Shown: one piece after another, positions 1 through 11,257 of the stretch | Position numbering within the stretch: position 1 is the stretch's first letter | Layout of the letters: the number at the start of each line of letters is the position of its first letter | NCBI GenBank assembly: GCA_017893485.1 | Contig: CM030368.1 | Span: 175,638,004 to 175,702,003, forward strand | Direction of reading: 5' to 3' | DNA: 64,000 nucleotides | Origin: Hemerocallis citrina | Lineage: Eukaryota; Streptophyta; Magnoliopsida; Asparagales; Asphodelaceae | The notes under the pieces: model-generated | What the model was told of the DNA's origin: nothing | The model's input: only the letters and a program-made list of their open reading frames with translations | Databases searched by the model: none | Position numbers and translations under genes: made by a program

Positions 1-2790
1 GCCCAAGTAAATTATTTGATGAAAATATATGGCAGCTTGAATAAGGTATGTGTCAGCTTGCTTGTAATATGTTACTAGAATTCATGGGTTCTTTTAACGG
101 TGCATGGTCGTTTTCTCCATCCTAGAAATGGTAATTTTTGTTTGTCAAATACCTGTACTTTTCTTCCCATCAAGCAATTTTTCTTTTATTCATGTGATTA
201 AACTGAATGAATAATGTGGTTATTCTATCAATATCTTTTGTGCTGTTTGTATTGATTTATTGATTTTCTTTTTTGGTACTGGATCTCAGATAACCTATTT
301 ATGGTATTAATATTTCTGAATATAAACTTTTCTGTGTCATCCATTCTGCTGAAAAACTGTAGTGTACATGATTACTATCTATTGACCTTTTTATTATGGT
401 CGTTGAATCCACTGTTTGGTTCACCAGGTTCAATTTGATGTTTACTCCAATTAAGGTTAATTATTCATTATAATAGATGACAATGACTGGTGATTCGTGA
501 ATCTCAACGAATCCTATACATATTGAGTATCAAGTATTTTAGAACACAAATTAACATAGCCAATCTAGAAAAGATGGAATTCCATAACTCATTAAGTAGA
601 ATGAGTTATGAAAAGTTAATATCTAACATAAAGGACGAAAATACAAATAGCCAGCTATTACAACAGAAGCAAAGGACAACACTTGAGTTCAAACTCTCAT
701 AAAGAACAATAGCGTAGATATATCTAAAACAATCGTGATATCTTCATTCATAAAATCAATACCCTTTCTTATAGAGTCGACACCTATGTTGAAATATAGA
801 GAATTAGAAGTGAGACAACAAAATCAGTACCCAACCAGCAGCTCGTGCAAATTGTGACGAAGCAAAATTTTTAAACAACAATTAGAAGTGAAGTACTTTA
901 CTAATTGATCTAAATCACTTCTAAACCTCATTGTTAGATCCTATGGCTTTTCATTTCCTTAGAAAATTTTTAAACAACAATTAGAAGTGAAGTACTTTAC
1001 TAATTGATCTAAATCACTTCTAAACCTCATTGTTAGATCCTATGGCTTTTCATTTCCTCAAAATCTAATACCCCTCTGGTGTCGGTTGATTTTAGCTCCT
1101 TGTCGATTTGTGAATTGAAGGGCCTTCATTCTATCTCTCCACTTCTCATATGTATCCAGATCTGAGCCTACACTTCGGAGGCATTGTAAGAGATTAATAG
1201 GTCTTCAAACAACTTAGCCCTTTAACACTTTTAACTGGAAGCGTATGTATGGTGGCTAATACAAATTCACTTTCTTATTTTTAGATAGTTTTATATAATC
1301 TCGTGAAATTGTCTTAAACTACTATGTTTCAGTGGTATGCTAGATATATATGCATTTATTTTTAGATAGTTATATATATATGCATTTATTTCATAAATTC
1401 TCACTTTCAATGTGCATGTTTTCCAACTTTCGCTGAGTTCCAAAACATGTGCCATTGTGCCGTAAGAAAGAGAAAAGGATATGATGCTTTAGGTGTTTGG
1501 TGGTATTATCATGTTTAATCATAAATGGTGAAGATTAATCTTCAACCATGAAACTGTCCTCAGTCAAATTTCAGAAACACATACAAATCTACAATGCGTG
1601 AATCATCATCTTAAGTTCATTAATACAAACAATCTTATATTAGTCACATTTTTACATCAATTGGCCAAATACCATTCTCTTCTCGGACCAGAACTCACAG
1701 GAAATTAAAGTAAGGAAGCATATAAGAGAGAGAACCTGATGTTTTCTTTCTTGTTCTACCGTTAGAACATGATTATCCACTCTCATCCTTACAAATGCGA
1801 TTGCTTATCAACACCTAACTAACAAGACAGCTACTAGATAATCTCATATGATTATTGCAACACCTACATAGAGTCGACTCATCCTATGAGTTGCACTATT
1901 AGCTAAAACCCAAACCCAACTCTAAACATGTCAAACAAATTAAACACACTAATTGACATGGTGCATGTGGCTATATAGTGATACATTTTCGTCTTGATGT
2001 TTTCTGTGTGGAGGCGGAATTCAGCCCTTTTTCATTGTCTTACATATATTTCATTATATTCGTTATATATAACCAGCTATATAAGGGACCCAATTCAGCA
2101 CATGAGGACTGAACTTGGAAAGGGATGTTTGTGAATAATGCTTGAAGTAGTTCTACTTCAAATAATACATTGCAATGCAACCAGCAGTAGAATAATTGTT
2201 TTGGATGCTAGCTTTGTTCAAGGAACATGCCATGTTAGTAAACAAAGCCAGTTTTAATGTAGACTTTCAATTTTGAGCTGGAGCAAGTGACGAGATATGG
2301 GACAGACATTAACCCTTCCCCTATAATTAGCAGAACACAAGGCCTGTGTTTTCTACAGCTCTCATGGGGGTCCTAGATACATTGATCATGTTTGGCTATA
2401 GGAAATTTTTTGTTTAGGCCCCTTACTAGACTGTACTTTTCATAAGCATCTTTAACTATGGTGTGTACACTCTAAGTTCCTCGTCATCCAAAATATTCCA
2501 TAAAGTCATTCTGTTCTAAGAACGAAACAATGCTGATGATGGATCAAAAGCTTTGGACTTGCATAGAAAACTTAGGTTAGAAAATTGACATGAATATTAC
2601 GTTTAAAGAACAGATGATGGGAAGATTATAGCAGGGTCTCATTTGGGAATTAAGGAATTTCAGTGAAAAATGTTTGACTTCATTAGAAGGGTGTCGGATA
2701 GAATTTGTTAAGTTCATTGTCAGTGGATGTCCCATTGGAACTCTGTGTACATCCGACATTGGTCATATGTTTCAGTTGTGAAGTTTTATG
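1..2790. other. AT-rich region without a recognised gene
   Basis: I see no gene that I can support here. ORFs are short and AT-rich, without domain motifs. The only open frame of note is a 70-codon frame at 490-702 that I do not recognise. From about 2560 onward the sequence starts to resemble the decayed copia relic that follows, including an imperfect duplication around 2745-2825 in which a phrase ending GGTCATATGTTTC occurs twice. It may be host intergenic DNA or very old transposon remains. Confidence 0.5.
864..1059. repeat. Tandem duplication, two copies of about 99 bp
   Basis: The segment starting AAAATTTTTAAACAACA at 864 is repeated almost exactly from 963, an offset of 99 bases. Each copy holds inverted arms, TTAGAAGTGA followed about 30 bases later by TCACTTCTAA, so each could fold into a hairpin. 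The near identity of the copies points to a recent duplication. No function is implied. Confidence 0.85.
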
Positions 2791-2799
2791 TACATCCAA

Positions 2800-3038
2800 C
2801 ACTGGTCATATGTTTCGGTTGTGGAGTTTGATGTATAGGACGGTACAAGAGGGTGGATATTGCACATGAAATGAAAATATTTAGCCCCTTAGCCGATTTG
2901 TGCGGATAATTATAATGTTGTGAAGTGGGTTTTGGATATTTGGTAGGGTGCATTACTGTCTTTGGGAGTAATTGGATCGAGATACAACGATATGTCGATG
3001 CAGATTGTTGTGGTGATTGAGATGGTTGCAAGAGAACT
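2800..3038 (+). pseudogene. Ty1/copia reverse transcriptase/RNase H relic, 5' part
   Basis: Across shifting frames the translation matches the copia stretch between reverse transcriptase and RNase H: a segment ending RVDIAHEM (family pattern TRPDIAHAV), then VKWVL, then GSNWIEIQRYVDAD, the region with the first RNase H aspartates. Stops and frameshifts break it. The frame is cut at 3038 by the gypsy element and resumes at 7620, so the two pieces were one relic. Old and non-functional. Confidence 0.7.
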
Positions 3039-4284
3039 TGATGAGGACCTCTTTCCAGTTTAGGATTTTTATTTTATTACCATTTTTTATTTCTGGCAAT
3101 TATAGCCATATGTAATCTTTTTGTAATTTTTTAGATTTTGAGAATATTTTGGAGATATGTTTCAAGATGTAATTGAGCCTATTTAAAGGCCCTGAGATGA
3201 ATGAGAAAAGCATGCCATTATTGATAAAAAAAATCTGTGTTGAGTATTGCTCTTCATTTTCTCTCCTTTGTGTGATACAATTGAGATCAAATTAGGGTTT
3301 GTGATAAATCCTAATCCAATTTTAGAATTAGTGATTAATTCTAAAATTTATCCCCAATTAAAAAAATCCCAATACAATTTCCCTAATTCCCAAATACTAA
3401 AACCCTAATCACCAATTCCCCACACCAGCCGCCACCCATATCTTCTTCTCCACACTCTCCTTCACATCCCCAGATCACGATCGACAAACGAAGAAGAAGA
3501 AGACCCAGTCCACCCATCTCTTCTTCTTCCCCTATCCCGATCCCCACAAAACCGAACAGCTCCATCGTCATCTCCCTCGCCCCTACACCATAACCCCTTC
3601 CATCCTGTCGCCCTCTTCCTCCACCACCAACCCAAGACCCCCCACACCGGCGCCGCCCTACCATTACTTCCACGACCAGCTTCAACACATAAAACCCCGG
3701 TTCCTTCCTTTTTCCCTTCCGTCGACAGCAAGGCTCCCCACCCCGACGCCACTCCTCTCCTCGACTGGCGACGCTGTAGCGTCGCCCTCCACTGCCCGTC
3801 GCACCGACCGCCGGCGACGTCGACGCAGCATCTCCGCCGGATCTGCCAGCGCTTGGCCTCGTTGCTGCCTTTGTTCGCTGTGACTGCCGAGATCTTTGTT
3901 GCTGCTCAACTCTGAGATTGACACTGGGTTCTTCGCATTCGGTATACTCTTTCCATTTCTTTCGTATTTATGTTTTACTGCCTTATCATCTAGTATATTA
4001 TCTAATTTGATTGTCGACCACAAAATACTGAGATTGAGTGATCCACATGCTAGATTAGAGTACGAATCGGTATTGCACTTTTTACTTGCTAAAACACGTA
4101 GGGATTTACTTATTGATTAAGGTTGAATTATTAATTGGGACTGTTACATTTGATTCAATTCTTGAAAACCCATCAAACCCGTTAACTGTTAAAAATTTCT
4201 AACTTAGATCAGAACTTTCATGTTGGTAAAATTAACCCATTAAAATTCTTGGAAATTCTCTATTTTAAGGTTGGTTTTACATCA
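3039..4284 (+). repeat. 5' LTR of the gypsy element
   Basis: It begins TGATGAGGACC and ends TTTTACATCA. A likely promoter TATTTAAA lies near 3179-3186, followed by ATGAATGAGAAAAGC around the expected transcript start. The second half is a long C-rich leader. Long antisense ORFs of about 100 codons at 3383-4023 exist in both LTRs, but they look like by-products of base composition rather than genes. Confidence 0.93.
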
Positions 4285-4287
4285 TTT

Positions 4288-4299
4288 TGGTATCAGAGC
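4288..4299 (+). other. Primer binding site (initiator Met tRNA)
   Basis: TGGTATCAGAGC starts 4 bases inside the 5' LTR end. This is the standard sequence complementary to the 3' end of plant initiator methionine tRNA, which primes minus-strand DNA synthesis. Confidence 0.92.
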
Positions 4300-4456
4300 A
4301 AAGGTTCTTAAAACCTTAGTTCTTGCATCGTAGGCATCATTTTTGCATTCATTTAGGATTGTGTAGTTTTTATCTTTTTTTTTCTTTTATTTTAGTTTAT
4401 TTCAGATTCATTAAAAAAAAAAAATTAGGACACACTCTATTTCACACTTTTGGTGA

Positions 4457-5971
4457 ATGCGTCTTCGCAGCACCATCACAGACCCTGAAGAGCCTTTTCT
4501 ATCCCTTTCCAATCACCCAATTAGGAACCCTAGACTTCCTATGGACAATCCTGATATCTCCGCTACCCTAGCTGCCATCCAAGCAACTCTTGCCAATATC
4601 AATCAGAGGCTTGAGAAAGTGGAGCTAAATCAAACCATTGTCCCTGAGCTTCATGCCCATCGTCAGATCCCTCAAGGGAATGTTCATGACGATCGACGTC
4701 AAGAACGTGACCCTGACGAACAATACAAAAAGAACGTTAAGGCTGACGTTCCCCAGTTTGAAGGCCACATGGAACCCCAAGCTTACCTTGATTGGATCCG
4801 TGCCATGGACCACTACTTTGTGTGGTTCGACATGAGCGAAACCCTTAAAGTTAAATTTGCCACTATGAAATTAACGGGTAAAGCTCAACAACATTGGACC
4901 AATCTTGAACATGCCAGCAGAGGCCGAGGTCTGGCACCCATAACCACTTGGGAGGCCATGAAAGAGAAGCTCACTGAGAGGTATGTACCGTTATCGTTCC
5001 ACACCCGATTGCTAGATTCGTGGAACCAATTGTATCAAGGAAGTAAATCCACACAAGAATATGTTGATAAATTCGATGACTTCCTTATTCGGTGCAATGC
5101 GTTAGGTAAAGAGAGTGAAGAACAAACTCTCTCTAGGTTCAGAGCTGGACTACGAGCTGACCTTAGGAACGAGCTAATCTATAGAAACGTGGACTCAATA
5201 GCGGCAGCCTACGCCCTAGTCCTCGACATGGATTCCCTTAAAGCTAGTTCTGATTCTAGGTCCAGCGACTCGAGAGATCATTCCTCTAGAATGACCTCTA
5301 CTGACCCACCTAGACCTCAGCCTCCCTCTCAGCACCCCAACAAATCTTACCCCAGCAAATCTAATTCAAATTTTAATTCACATAGAGATGAACATAAGGG
5401 TAAGAACACCGAAAGAGATTACAGTAAGATTGACCCTCTCATTAAGTGCTATAAATGTAAGGAATACGGTCATGTTGCTGGCAACTGTCCTAGTCCAAGT
5501 AGAATCAATATAGTAGAGGGTACCACAGTCATCGCTGATGAGCCCGACAATGAGTTTACCTATGAACCTAATATATGTGATGACTTTGATGAAAAAGAGG
5601 ATGACCAGTCTCTCAATTGCATTCATCCTATCCAGTCACCTCCATTGAGTATACCTGAGACACCCATTCCTTCCCAAGTCACTTGGAAATCCATAGATTT
5701 TACTCATGTATTAGAACATCACAAAGTCACAGAGTCTGCACCCACATTTGCATATAACATTCATGACTTGCATAGAGAAATTTCCAAGGAACTTAATGAG
5801 AATAATTTTAACTACAAGTTAATAGCAGATACTAGAAGGAAATTTATAACTTTTGATATTGGTGACGAAGTGATGGTTCGGATTCATCCGGAACGGTTTC
5901 CTGTTGGACCCGTTAAGAACTTGAACATACGTGCTGCAGGCCCATTTAAGATTCTACATACAATCAAATGA
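4457..5971 (+). CDS. Gag fused to integrase C-terminus (gypsy, pol deleted)
   Basis: An open frame of 504 codons. Residues about 100-265 form the retrotransposon gag domain (AYLDWIRAMDHYF, GKAQQHW, YVDKFDDFLIRC, SRFRAGLRADLRNEL). A CCHC zinc knuckle, CYKCKEYGHVAGNC, lies at residues about 331-344 and would bind RNA during particle assembly. After an acidic linker the frame passes, around residue 425, into the integrase C-terminal region (HDLHREISKEL, then GDEVMVRIHPERFP and AGPFKIL near residue 468-500). In full elements protease, RT, RNase H and the integrase core lie between these parts, so about 3 kb of pol was deleted in frame. The start codon is the first in-frame ATG after the leader and may not be the native one. 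The product could still make capsid but not copy itself. Confidence 0.85.
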   Translation: MRLRSTITDPEEPFLSLSNHPIRNPRLPMDNPDISATLAAIQATLANINQRLEKVELNQTIVPELHAHRQIPQGNVHDDRRQERDPDEQYKKNVKADVPQFEGHMEPQAYLDWIRAMDHYFVWFDMSETLKVKFATMKLTGKAQQHWTNLEHASRGRGLAPITTWEAMKEKLTERYVPLSFHTRLLDSWNQLYQGSKSTQEYVDKFDDFLIRCNALGKESEEQTLSRFRAGLRADLRNELIYRNVDSIAAAYALVLDMDSLKASSDSRSSDSRDHSSRMTSTDPPRPQPPSQHPNKSYPSKSNSNFNSHRDEHKGKNTERDYSKIDPLIKCYKCKEYGHVAGNCPSPSRINIVEGTTVIADEPDNEFTYEPNICDDFDEKEDDQSLNCIHPIQSPPLSIPETPIPSQVTWKSIDFTHVLEHHKVTESAPTFAYNIHDLHREISKELNENNFNYKLIADTRRKFITFDIGDEVMVRIHPERFPVGPVKNLNIRAAGPFKILHTIK

Positions 5972-6236
5972 TAATACCTATGTTGTTGACCTTCCCGAAG
6001 GTTTTGGCATAAGTAAAATTTTTAATATTGAGGATCTAGTACTTTATGAAGGCTCAAAATTCAACCCTAGAAATTTTCTTATAGATGAGCCTACCCTGCA
6101 GCCTAATGGTGAGATTCCCCCATTACCTCCACTACCAGATATTACTTACCCATCGACAGAAGAATTGGATAATATTTTAGATGATCAGATAATCTCTACT
6201 AGAGATGGTGGTATGCACAAGTATTTGGTAAGGTAG
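5972..6236 (+). pseudogene. Integrase C-terminal tail, shifted frame
   Basis: The integrase tail continues past the gag-fusion stop in another frame, with YVVDLPEGFGISKIFNIEDL followed by VLYEG, the usual end of the gypsy integrase C-terminal domain, then a proline-rich tail ending with stop at 6234-6236. A small frameshift near 5970 separates it from the upstream frame. No chromodomain follows. Confidence 0.75.
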
Positions 6237-6373
6237 AAAAATAAGCCGAAGTCGGATGACACTTGCAGTGGTCGTGAGGGGCTCCCGCAACTGGATCCAG
6301 ATCTTTTGGAGCACGATGACATGATCACTGGTTTTGACTCGACTGGGTCGAGCTCTCTCCCACCCGGAGAGAA

Positions 6374-7619
6374 TGATGAGGACATCTTTCCAGTTTAGGA
6401 TTTTTATTTTATTACCATTTTTTATTTCTGGCAATTATAGCCATATGTAATCTTTTTGTAATTTTTTAGATTTTGAGAATATTTTGGAGATATGTTTCAA
6501 GATGTAATTGAGCCTATTTAAAGGTCCTGAGATGAATGAGAAAAGCATGCCATTATTGATAAAAAAAATCTGTGTTGAGTATTGCTCTTCATTTTCTCTC
6601 CTTTGTGTGATACAATTAAGATCAAATTAGGGTTTGTGATAAATCCTAATCCAATTTTAGAATTAGTGATTAATTCTAAAATTTATCCCCAATTAAAAAA
6701 ATCCCAATACAATTTCCCTAATTCCCAAATACTAAAACCCTAATCACCAATTCCCCACACCAGCCGCCACCCATATCTTCTTCTCCACACTCTCCTTCAC
6801 ATCCCCAGATCACGATCGACAAACGAAGAAGAAGAAGACCTAGTCCACCCATCTCTTCTTCTTCCCCTATCCCGATCCCCACAAAACCGAACAGCTCCAT
6901 CGTCATCTCCCTCGCCCCTACACCATAACCCCTTCCATCCCGTCGCCCTCTTCCTCCACCACCAACCCAAGACCCCCCACACCGGCGCCGCCCTACCATT
7001 ACTTCCACGACCAGCTTCAACACATAAAACCCCGGTTCCTTCCTTTTTCCCTTCCGTCGACAGCAAGGCTCCCCACCCCGACGCCACTCCTCTCCTCGAC
7101 TGGCGACGCTGTAGCGCCGCCCTCCACTGCCCGTCGCACCGGCCGCCGGCGACGTCGACGCAGCATCTCCGCCGGATCTGCCAGCGCTTGGCCTCGTTGC
7201 TGTCTTTGTTCGCTGTGACTGCCGAGATCTTTGTTGCTGCTCAACTCTGAGATTGACACTGGGTTCTTCGCATTCGGTATACTCTTTCCATTTCTTCCGT
7301 ATTTATGTTTTACTGCCTTATCATCTAGTATATTATCTAATTTGATTGTCGACCACAAAATACTGAGATTGAGTGATCCACATGCTAGATTAGAGTACGA
7401 ATCGGTATTGCACTTTTTACTTGCTAAAATACGTAGGGATTTACTTATTGATTAAGGTTGAATTATTAATTGGGACTGTTACATTTGATTCAATTCTTGA
7501 AAACCCATCAAACCCGTTAACTGTTAAAAATTTCTAACTTAGATCAGAACTTTCATGTTGGTAAAATTAACCCATTAAAATTCTTAGAAATTCTCTATTT
7601 TAGGGTTGGTTTTACATCA
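6374..7619 (+). repeat. 3' LTR of the gypsy element
   Basis: Same length and same termini as the left copy. A polypurine stretch CCCGGAGAGAA immediately precedes it and is the likely primer for plus-strand synthesis. The right flank GAACT completes the TSD. Confidence 0.93.
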
Positions 7620-7950
7620 GAACTACTGGTGTGTATTCACAATAGAAGATACAATTATTAGTTGGGCTTCATAATTGGAGAAGATTATGGCACTGTCAAC
7701 TGTAGAAGTTGAGTATGTTGCTATTACAGAGGATTTAAAGGAGATTATTTGGTTATCGGATTCATGTACCAGCTATGCAAGGAAAAATACAGTGGATTGT
7801 TGTGGAGTGACAATTAGAGTGCAGATCACTTAGCAAAAACAGTAATCGGTGCAAGTATCTTCTCATGTTCAAGGTGGGGATGAAAGAAAACGTCAGGTTT
7901 TTCTATACTACTATGCATTTTTTATTTTATTTTTATCTTCTGTATGAAGA
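7620..7950 (+). pseudogene. Ty1/copia RNase H relic, 3' part
   Basis: It resumes the relic cut at 3038. The motifs are VFTIEDTIISW, LSTVEVEYVAITEDLKEIIW (family pattern ALSTTEAEYMAATEAAKE) and, after shifts, SADHLAKTV. Frameshifts and stops are common. Downstream of about 7900 the similarity fades. Confidence 0.75.
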
Positions 7951-9120
7951 GTGAGAATTGCAGGCCTTAACAAAAAAGGAAAAAAAAAAGGAACTTGTCA
8001 GAGCCAAGGCATGAATAAACATGTACGAGGTTGTTGGATACATGTTAATTCAAGTGATCTTGGCATTTGGAGAATGAGAAGGTTGAAGTTAGATGACAGG
8101 GATTCAAAGTACCAAAGGAAGGGAAGCATCAAATCATCTATTTCATGTCGATTGACAGAAAAGGTCAATTAATAAAATTTGTATGGAGAGGAGTTCGTCA
8201 GCTCCAGGTGGTTCTTGCATTCTAGAGGCCAGTCACGCAGTGGCTTTCCTACGACTTTTTATCTCTGCTATTATAATGGGAGAAGGGCTTAGTGTCATCT
8301 GTCATTGTTGTCATTTTGAAGCCAACACGTGCAGCGCACGTGTTGACAAAATGACCCACTTTGGTAAATATTTTCGAAAGTGGACCAGTTTGGTAAATAT
8401 TTTCGGAAGTGGATCAGTTTGGAAATTATTTTTCTTTTTTGTCTTTTTTCCTTCTTCCTCCGAGTGCACGTGCGAAACTGGACCAGTTTGGTAAATATTT
8501 TCGACAGTGGATCAGTTTGGAAATTATTTTCCTTTTTTTTGTTTTTTTCCTCCTTCCTCCACGTGCATCGCACGTGCATGATACTAGTGGCCTATAATGA
8601 CAAATGAAGACGTAATCCACCTCTTTGTCGACCTTGCCACCTGCTTATGGTTTTCTGATCCTTAATGAATGGTCTAGATTAATTCAAGCTGAACGTCATA
8701 CTTAATATTAATTGTCTATATATATAATTATCCTGCAAGAGTTCATTTACGCCACATTTTGTGTTGTGTTGTGCATGATTAGTTATGTCGAACTTACAGT
8801 CTCAGAGTTTAGCGGGAGAATCTTTCCATCTGAAATATGGAGTCAATAGTTCAAATTTGTGAAATCATGCTAATTGTAATAGTAATAACTGCATTATACT
8901 TATCAGCATCTCGCAGTGAGGTTCACGGTTGCCTGATGCCTCGTTCCATCCAAAATGAAATAAAGGAATACCATCCTATGTTATTTGTGAGCGCCACCGA
9001 GGTCTGGTTGTCCACTATTTCATTAGTAACTATTTCGCTATAGAGTAAGAAGTTGAGTGCCTAAATTCCGTTTGCATTAATTGACTTACCTGGAGGAAAA
9101 CATTGCATATGACATCTTTT
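7951..9120. other. Repeat-derived region with MULE-like end fragment
   Basis: No gene is supported. Between 8340 and 8560 there are repeated phrases, GGTAAATATTTTCG with AAGTGGACCAGTTTGG or AAGTGGATCAGTTTGG, four times in all, together with two GCACGTGC-type palindromes. These phrases match the outer end of the MULE at 30397-33986, so this is probably an eroded end of a related element. A 68-codon frame at 8837-9043 begins with a hydrophobic stretch (IMLIVIVITALYL), but nothing else supports it as a gene. Confidence 0.45.
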
Positions 9121-9129
9121 AGTTTACTA

Positions 9130-10130
9130 AGGGGTTCGTTTGGTTGCCAGTAATATTACTCTAGGAAAAAAAAATTCCTAGGAAAAGCACTATAGCAGTG
9201 CTTTGGATAGCTGTAAATGGCGTCGGAGTTGTTTTTTTTCAAAATCATACGCAAATTCAAGCACAGTGACTTTTTTCAGTAACTCCATCCATTTGTAATA
9301 GTCAAAGTTATTATAACAATTGTTAAAACTTCTTGTATAAACAAGTCTATCCCAGATTAAAAATTGAGAAGGACAACTAAGATACTCCTTTTAACTCGAT
9401 TCTACTGCTACTGACTTTCAATGGCAAAACTTGAACAAGGCTTAATTATGTACTTATCATTTGAATTTCATCAAACATTTTATGTGCATTAATTTAATTT
9501 CATATAGAAGAAAATTTGCACTAAAATTTGAGAAGAAAAAAAAAGGGACACTCTTTTTAACTCGATCTACTCAATCTAAATCTATGGTTCTTAAATAAGC
9601 GCTACCAAAATTTTAAAAAAACAAAAAACAAAAACTAAGGAAGATCGCTGAATAGAAGTGAATTGTACCTTGAGAATAGATGGAAGTTCGTTTGTGAAGG
9701 ATGGACTTTTGAGAGGGTTTTTTTCCTATTTTCCATCCACCGTTGTGGTTGAGGGAAGATCGATCAAAAAGGAGACGGATGAGCGAGAGCGAAGGAAAAT
9801 CTAGGGTTTCTTCTTCTTCTTCTTCTTCTTCGATCGAGTAGGAGTCGGCCAGAGGATACGGGTTCACAAAAGAAAAAAAATTTAAAAATAGAATAAGGAG
9901 GATACCGATGGTGGTGGTGGTGGTTGGGGGTGGGTGGGGAGGGGTTGTCGGCGTTAGGCGTCGGATGCGGTCCGTGGCGGCGCGCGGATCGAGGCAGCGG
10001 GGTTGCTGGGGTTATCTATTAGGATTTGGGAGGGGGTTATAGATGGGAATACATACAGACTATAGCGAAAAAGCATTGCACGTGTAATACACGTTCTTAT
10101 TAAGTTATTTAATCTGAGCCTTTAATCGTG
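9130..10130 (-). other. Possible captured gene start (promoter and first exon), unresolved element
   Basis: The left edge GGGGTTCGTTTGG resembles a MITE terminus, but I could not find a matching right end. On the minus strand, about 10020 down to 9670 looks like the first exon of a plant gene. It is pyrimidine-rich with AACCCTAGATTTTCC-like leader text and a candidate splice donor CAAG/GTACAA near 9672. A run of GAA codons explains the acidic 84-codon frame at 9613-9867. It could be promoter and UTR sequence captured by a transposon; I cannot name the gene. Confidence 0.3.
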
Positions 10131-10239
10131 TAGATCAATATAATAGATCGACGGTCCAGATCTTCTCTTGACAGATTTTTTTTTTTTATTGTGGCTTTTA
10201 TAATAGAAATAGAAATGTGCAAATATATACTTTTTTACC

Positions 10240-11254
10240 GATTTCATTTCCGATTTATTAGAACTTTTTTGGGATGATGAAAACCAAATCAGAGATATTT
10301 TAATAAGTCAAAGAATATTAGAAATTTATTATAGATCTATGTTTGTACAACCAAGATTACAGAAAGACATACAAAATTTTACCAGACATACAAAATTTTA
10401 ACCTGGTAATGTCGACCTCTCAGATTACATAGATTTAGACTTTTCTTTATTTCAATTTCTCCAAATTTGATCTATAGAATCATTTGTCCAAAGTATTAAT
10501 CATATTATGGATGAGTATTTTTTATGTCATTTATTGCAAGCCTTTGAATCAGAACTTAATACGCAAGAAGGACAAGATAAAAGACTTCTCATTAAAATAA
10601 GATTAAAAAATCTTACACTAACCAATTTTGATTTGATGCATGAACAGATGGCCGGGGCCGGCCCTACCCCAGAGGCAGGTAAGGCGGCCGCCTTGGGCCA
10701 CCAGAGATTTCGCAATTTTAGGGGCTCCCAAATTTGAACTTCCCTTGTAAATATAGGTACGTATTTTGCACGTAAAAAAATGTTATTAGGGACCCCCATT
10801 TCAGAAGTTCGCCTAGGGCCTCCGGAAACTCAGGGCCGGCCCTGCCGATGGCTAGACCACCTCCTCCGGGTGATTCCTGTTATGATCCAAATTTAGTCTC
10901 ACATCGGTTATATGGGGAACCAATGTTGGGTAGTTATAAACTTGGGCTTTCTCTTTTTAACAGCTAGTTTTTAATAGTGAGTTCTGTTTCTAACACTTCT
11001 TCTTATATTCAAACTGTGGTACCAAGACCCGTTAATCAGAACATGTTATAGAGACCATTCCAAGAGAAAATGCATACCAAGAGAAAATGCGATTCGGTAA
11101 TCAAGAGCTACTCTCTAGAGTTGCTCGTATTTCCTGATAGTAATATTTCCTTTAAGACCTTACCCCATATTTCAGTTACGAATGAACAGAAATGCATGTT
11201 AGATAATTAATGCATGTTAGATAATTTATGGATCTCTTTTACTGAAAAAAACCC
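10240..11254 (+). pseudogene. Decayed ORF region, possibly an endogenous caulimovirid, segment 1
   Basis: A lysine/asparagine-rich coding-like frame (MDEYFLCHLLQAFESELN at 10507) runs into the hAT MITE at 10653. Text resumes after it, and a later frame runs into the Harbinger-like element at 11258. When the insertions are ignored, frames on either side agree at 11257/12721 and at 12991/17633, so one older ORF-bearing sequence underlies 10.2-18.8 kb. The promoter-like text at 18411-18840 and the coiled-coil protein at 17640-18113 suggest a plant pararetrovirus relic, but I see no RT or capsid motif, so the family call is weak. Stops and frameshifts are present. Confidence 0.3.
10653..10844. 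mobile_element. hAT-type MITE, 192 bp
   Basis: Both ends carry the self-complementary GGGCCGGCCCT sequence. The flanks CAGATGGC (10645-10652) and CCGATGGC (10845-10852) match at 7 of 8 positions, the 8-bp TSD expected of hAT elements. It has no coding capacity. Confidence 0.8.
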
Positions 11255-11257
11255 TAA

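Larger units (their letters stand above)
3039..7619 (+). mobile_element. Ty3/gypsy LTR retrotransposon, internally deleted
   Basis: Complete by structure. Two direct LTRs of 1246 bp each (3039-4284 and 6374-7619) begin TGATG and end CATCA, and the element is flanked by a perfect 5-bp TSD, GAACT (3034-3038 and 7620-7624). A primer binding site for initiator Met tRNA lies just inside the left LTR. The interior is only about 2.1 kb and holds gag joined directly to the integrase C-terminus. Protease, reverse transcriptase, RNase H and the integrase core are absent, so it could move only with enzymes supplied in trans. The LTRs differ at only a few positions by eye, which suggests recent insertion. 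It interrupts the copia relic. Confidence 0.95.

Noticed and set aside
3383..4023. Overlapping minus-strand ORFs of 96-113 codons, repeated at 6718-7358
   Set aside because: They lie antisense inside both LTRs of the gypsy element in a C-rich leader, have low-complexity G/R-rich sequence and no domain; they are duplicated only because LTRs are duplicated.
10870..11030. Solo LTR or TRIM element starting TGTTATGATCC with TCTCACATCGG
   Set aside because: The text resembles common plant LTR starts, but no CA end with matching TSD could be found, and no 5S-like Cassandra sequence is present.
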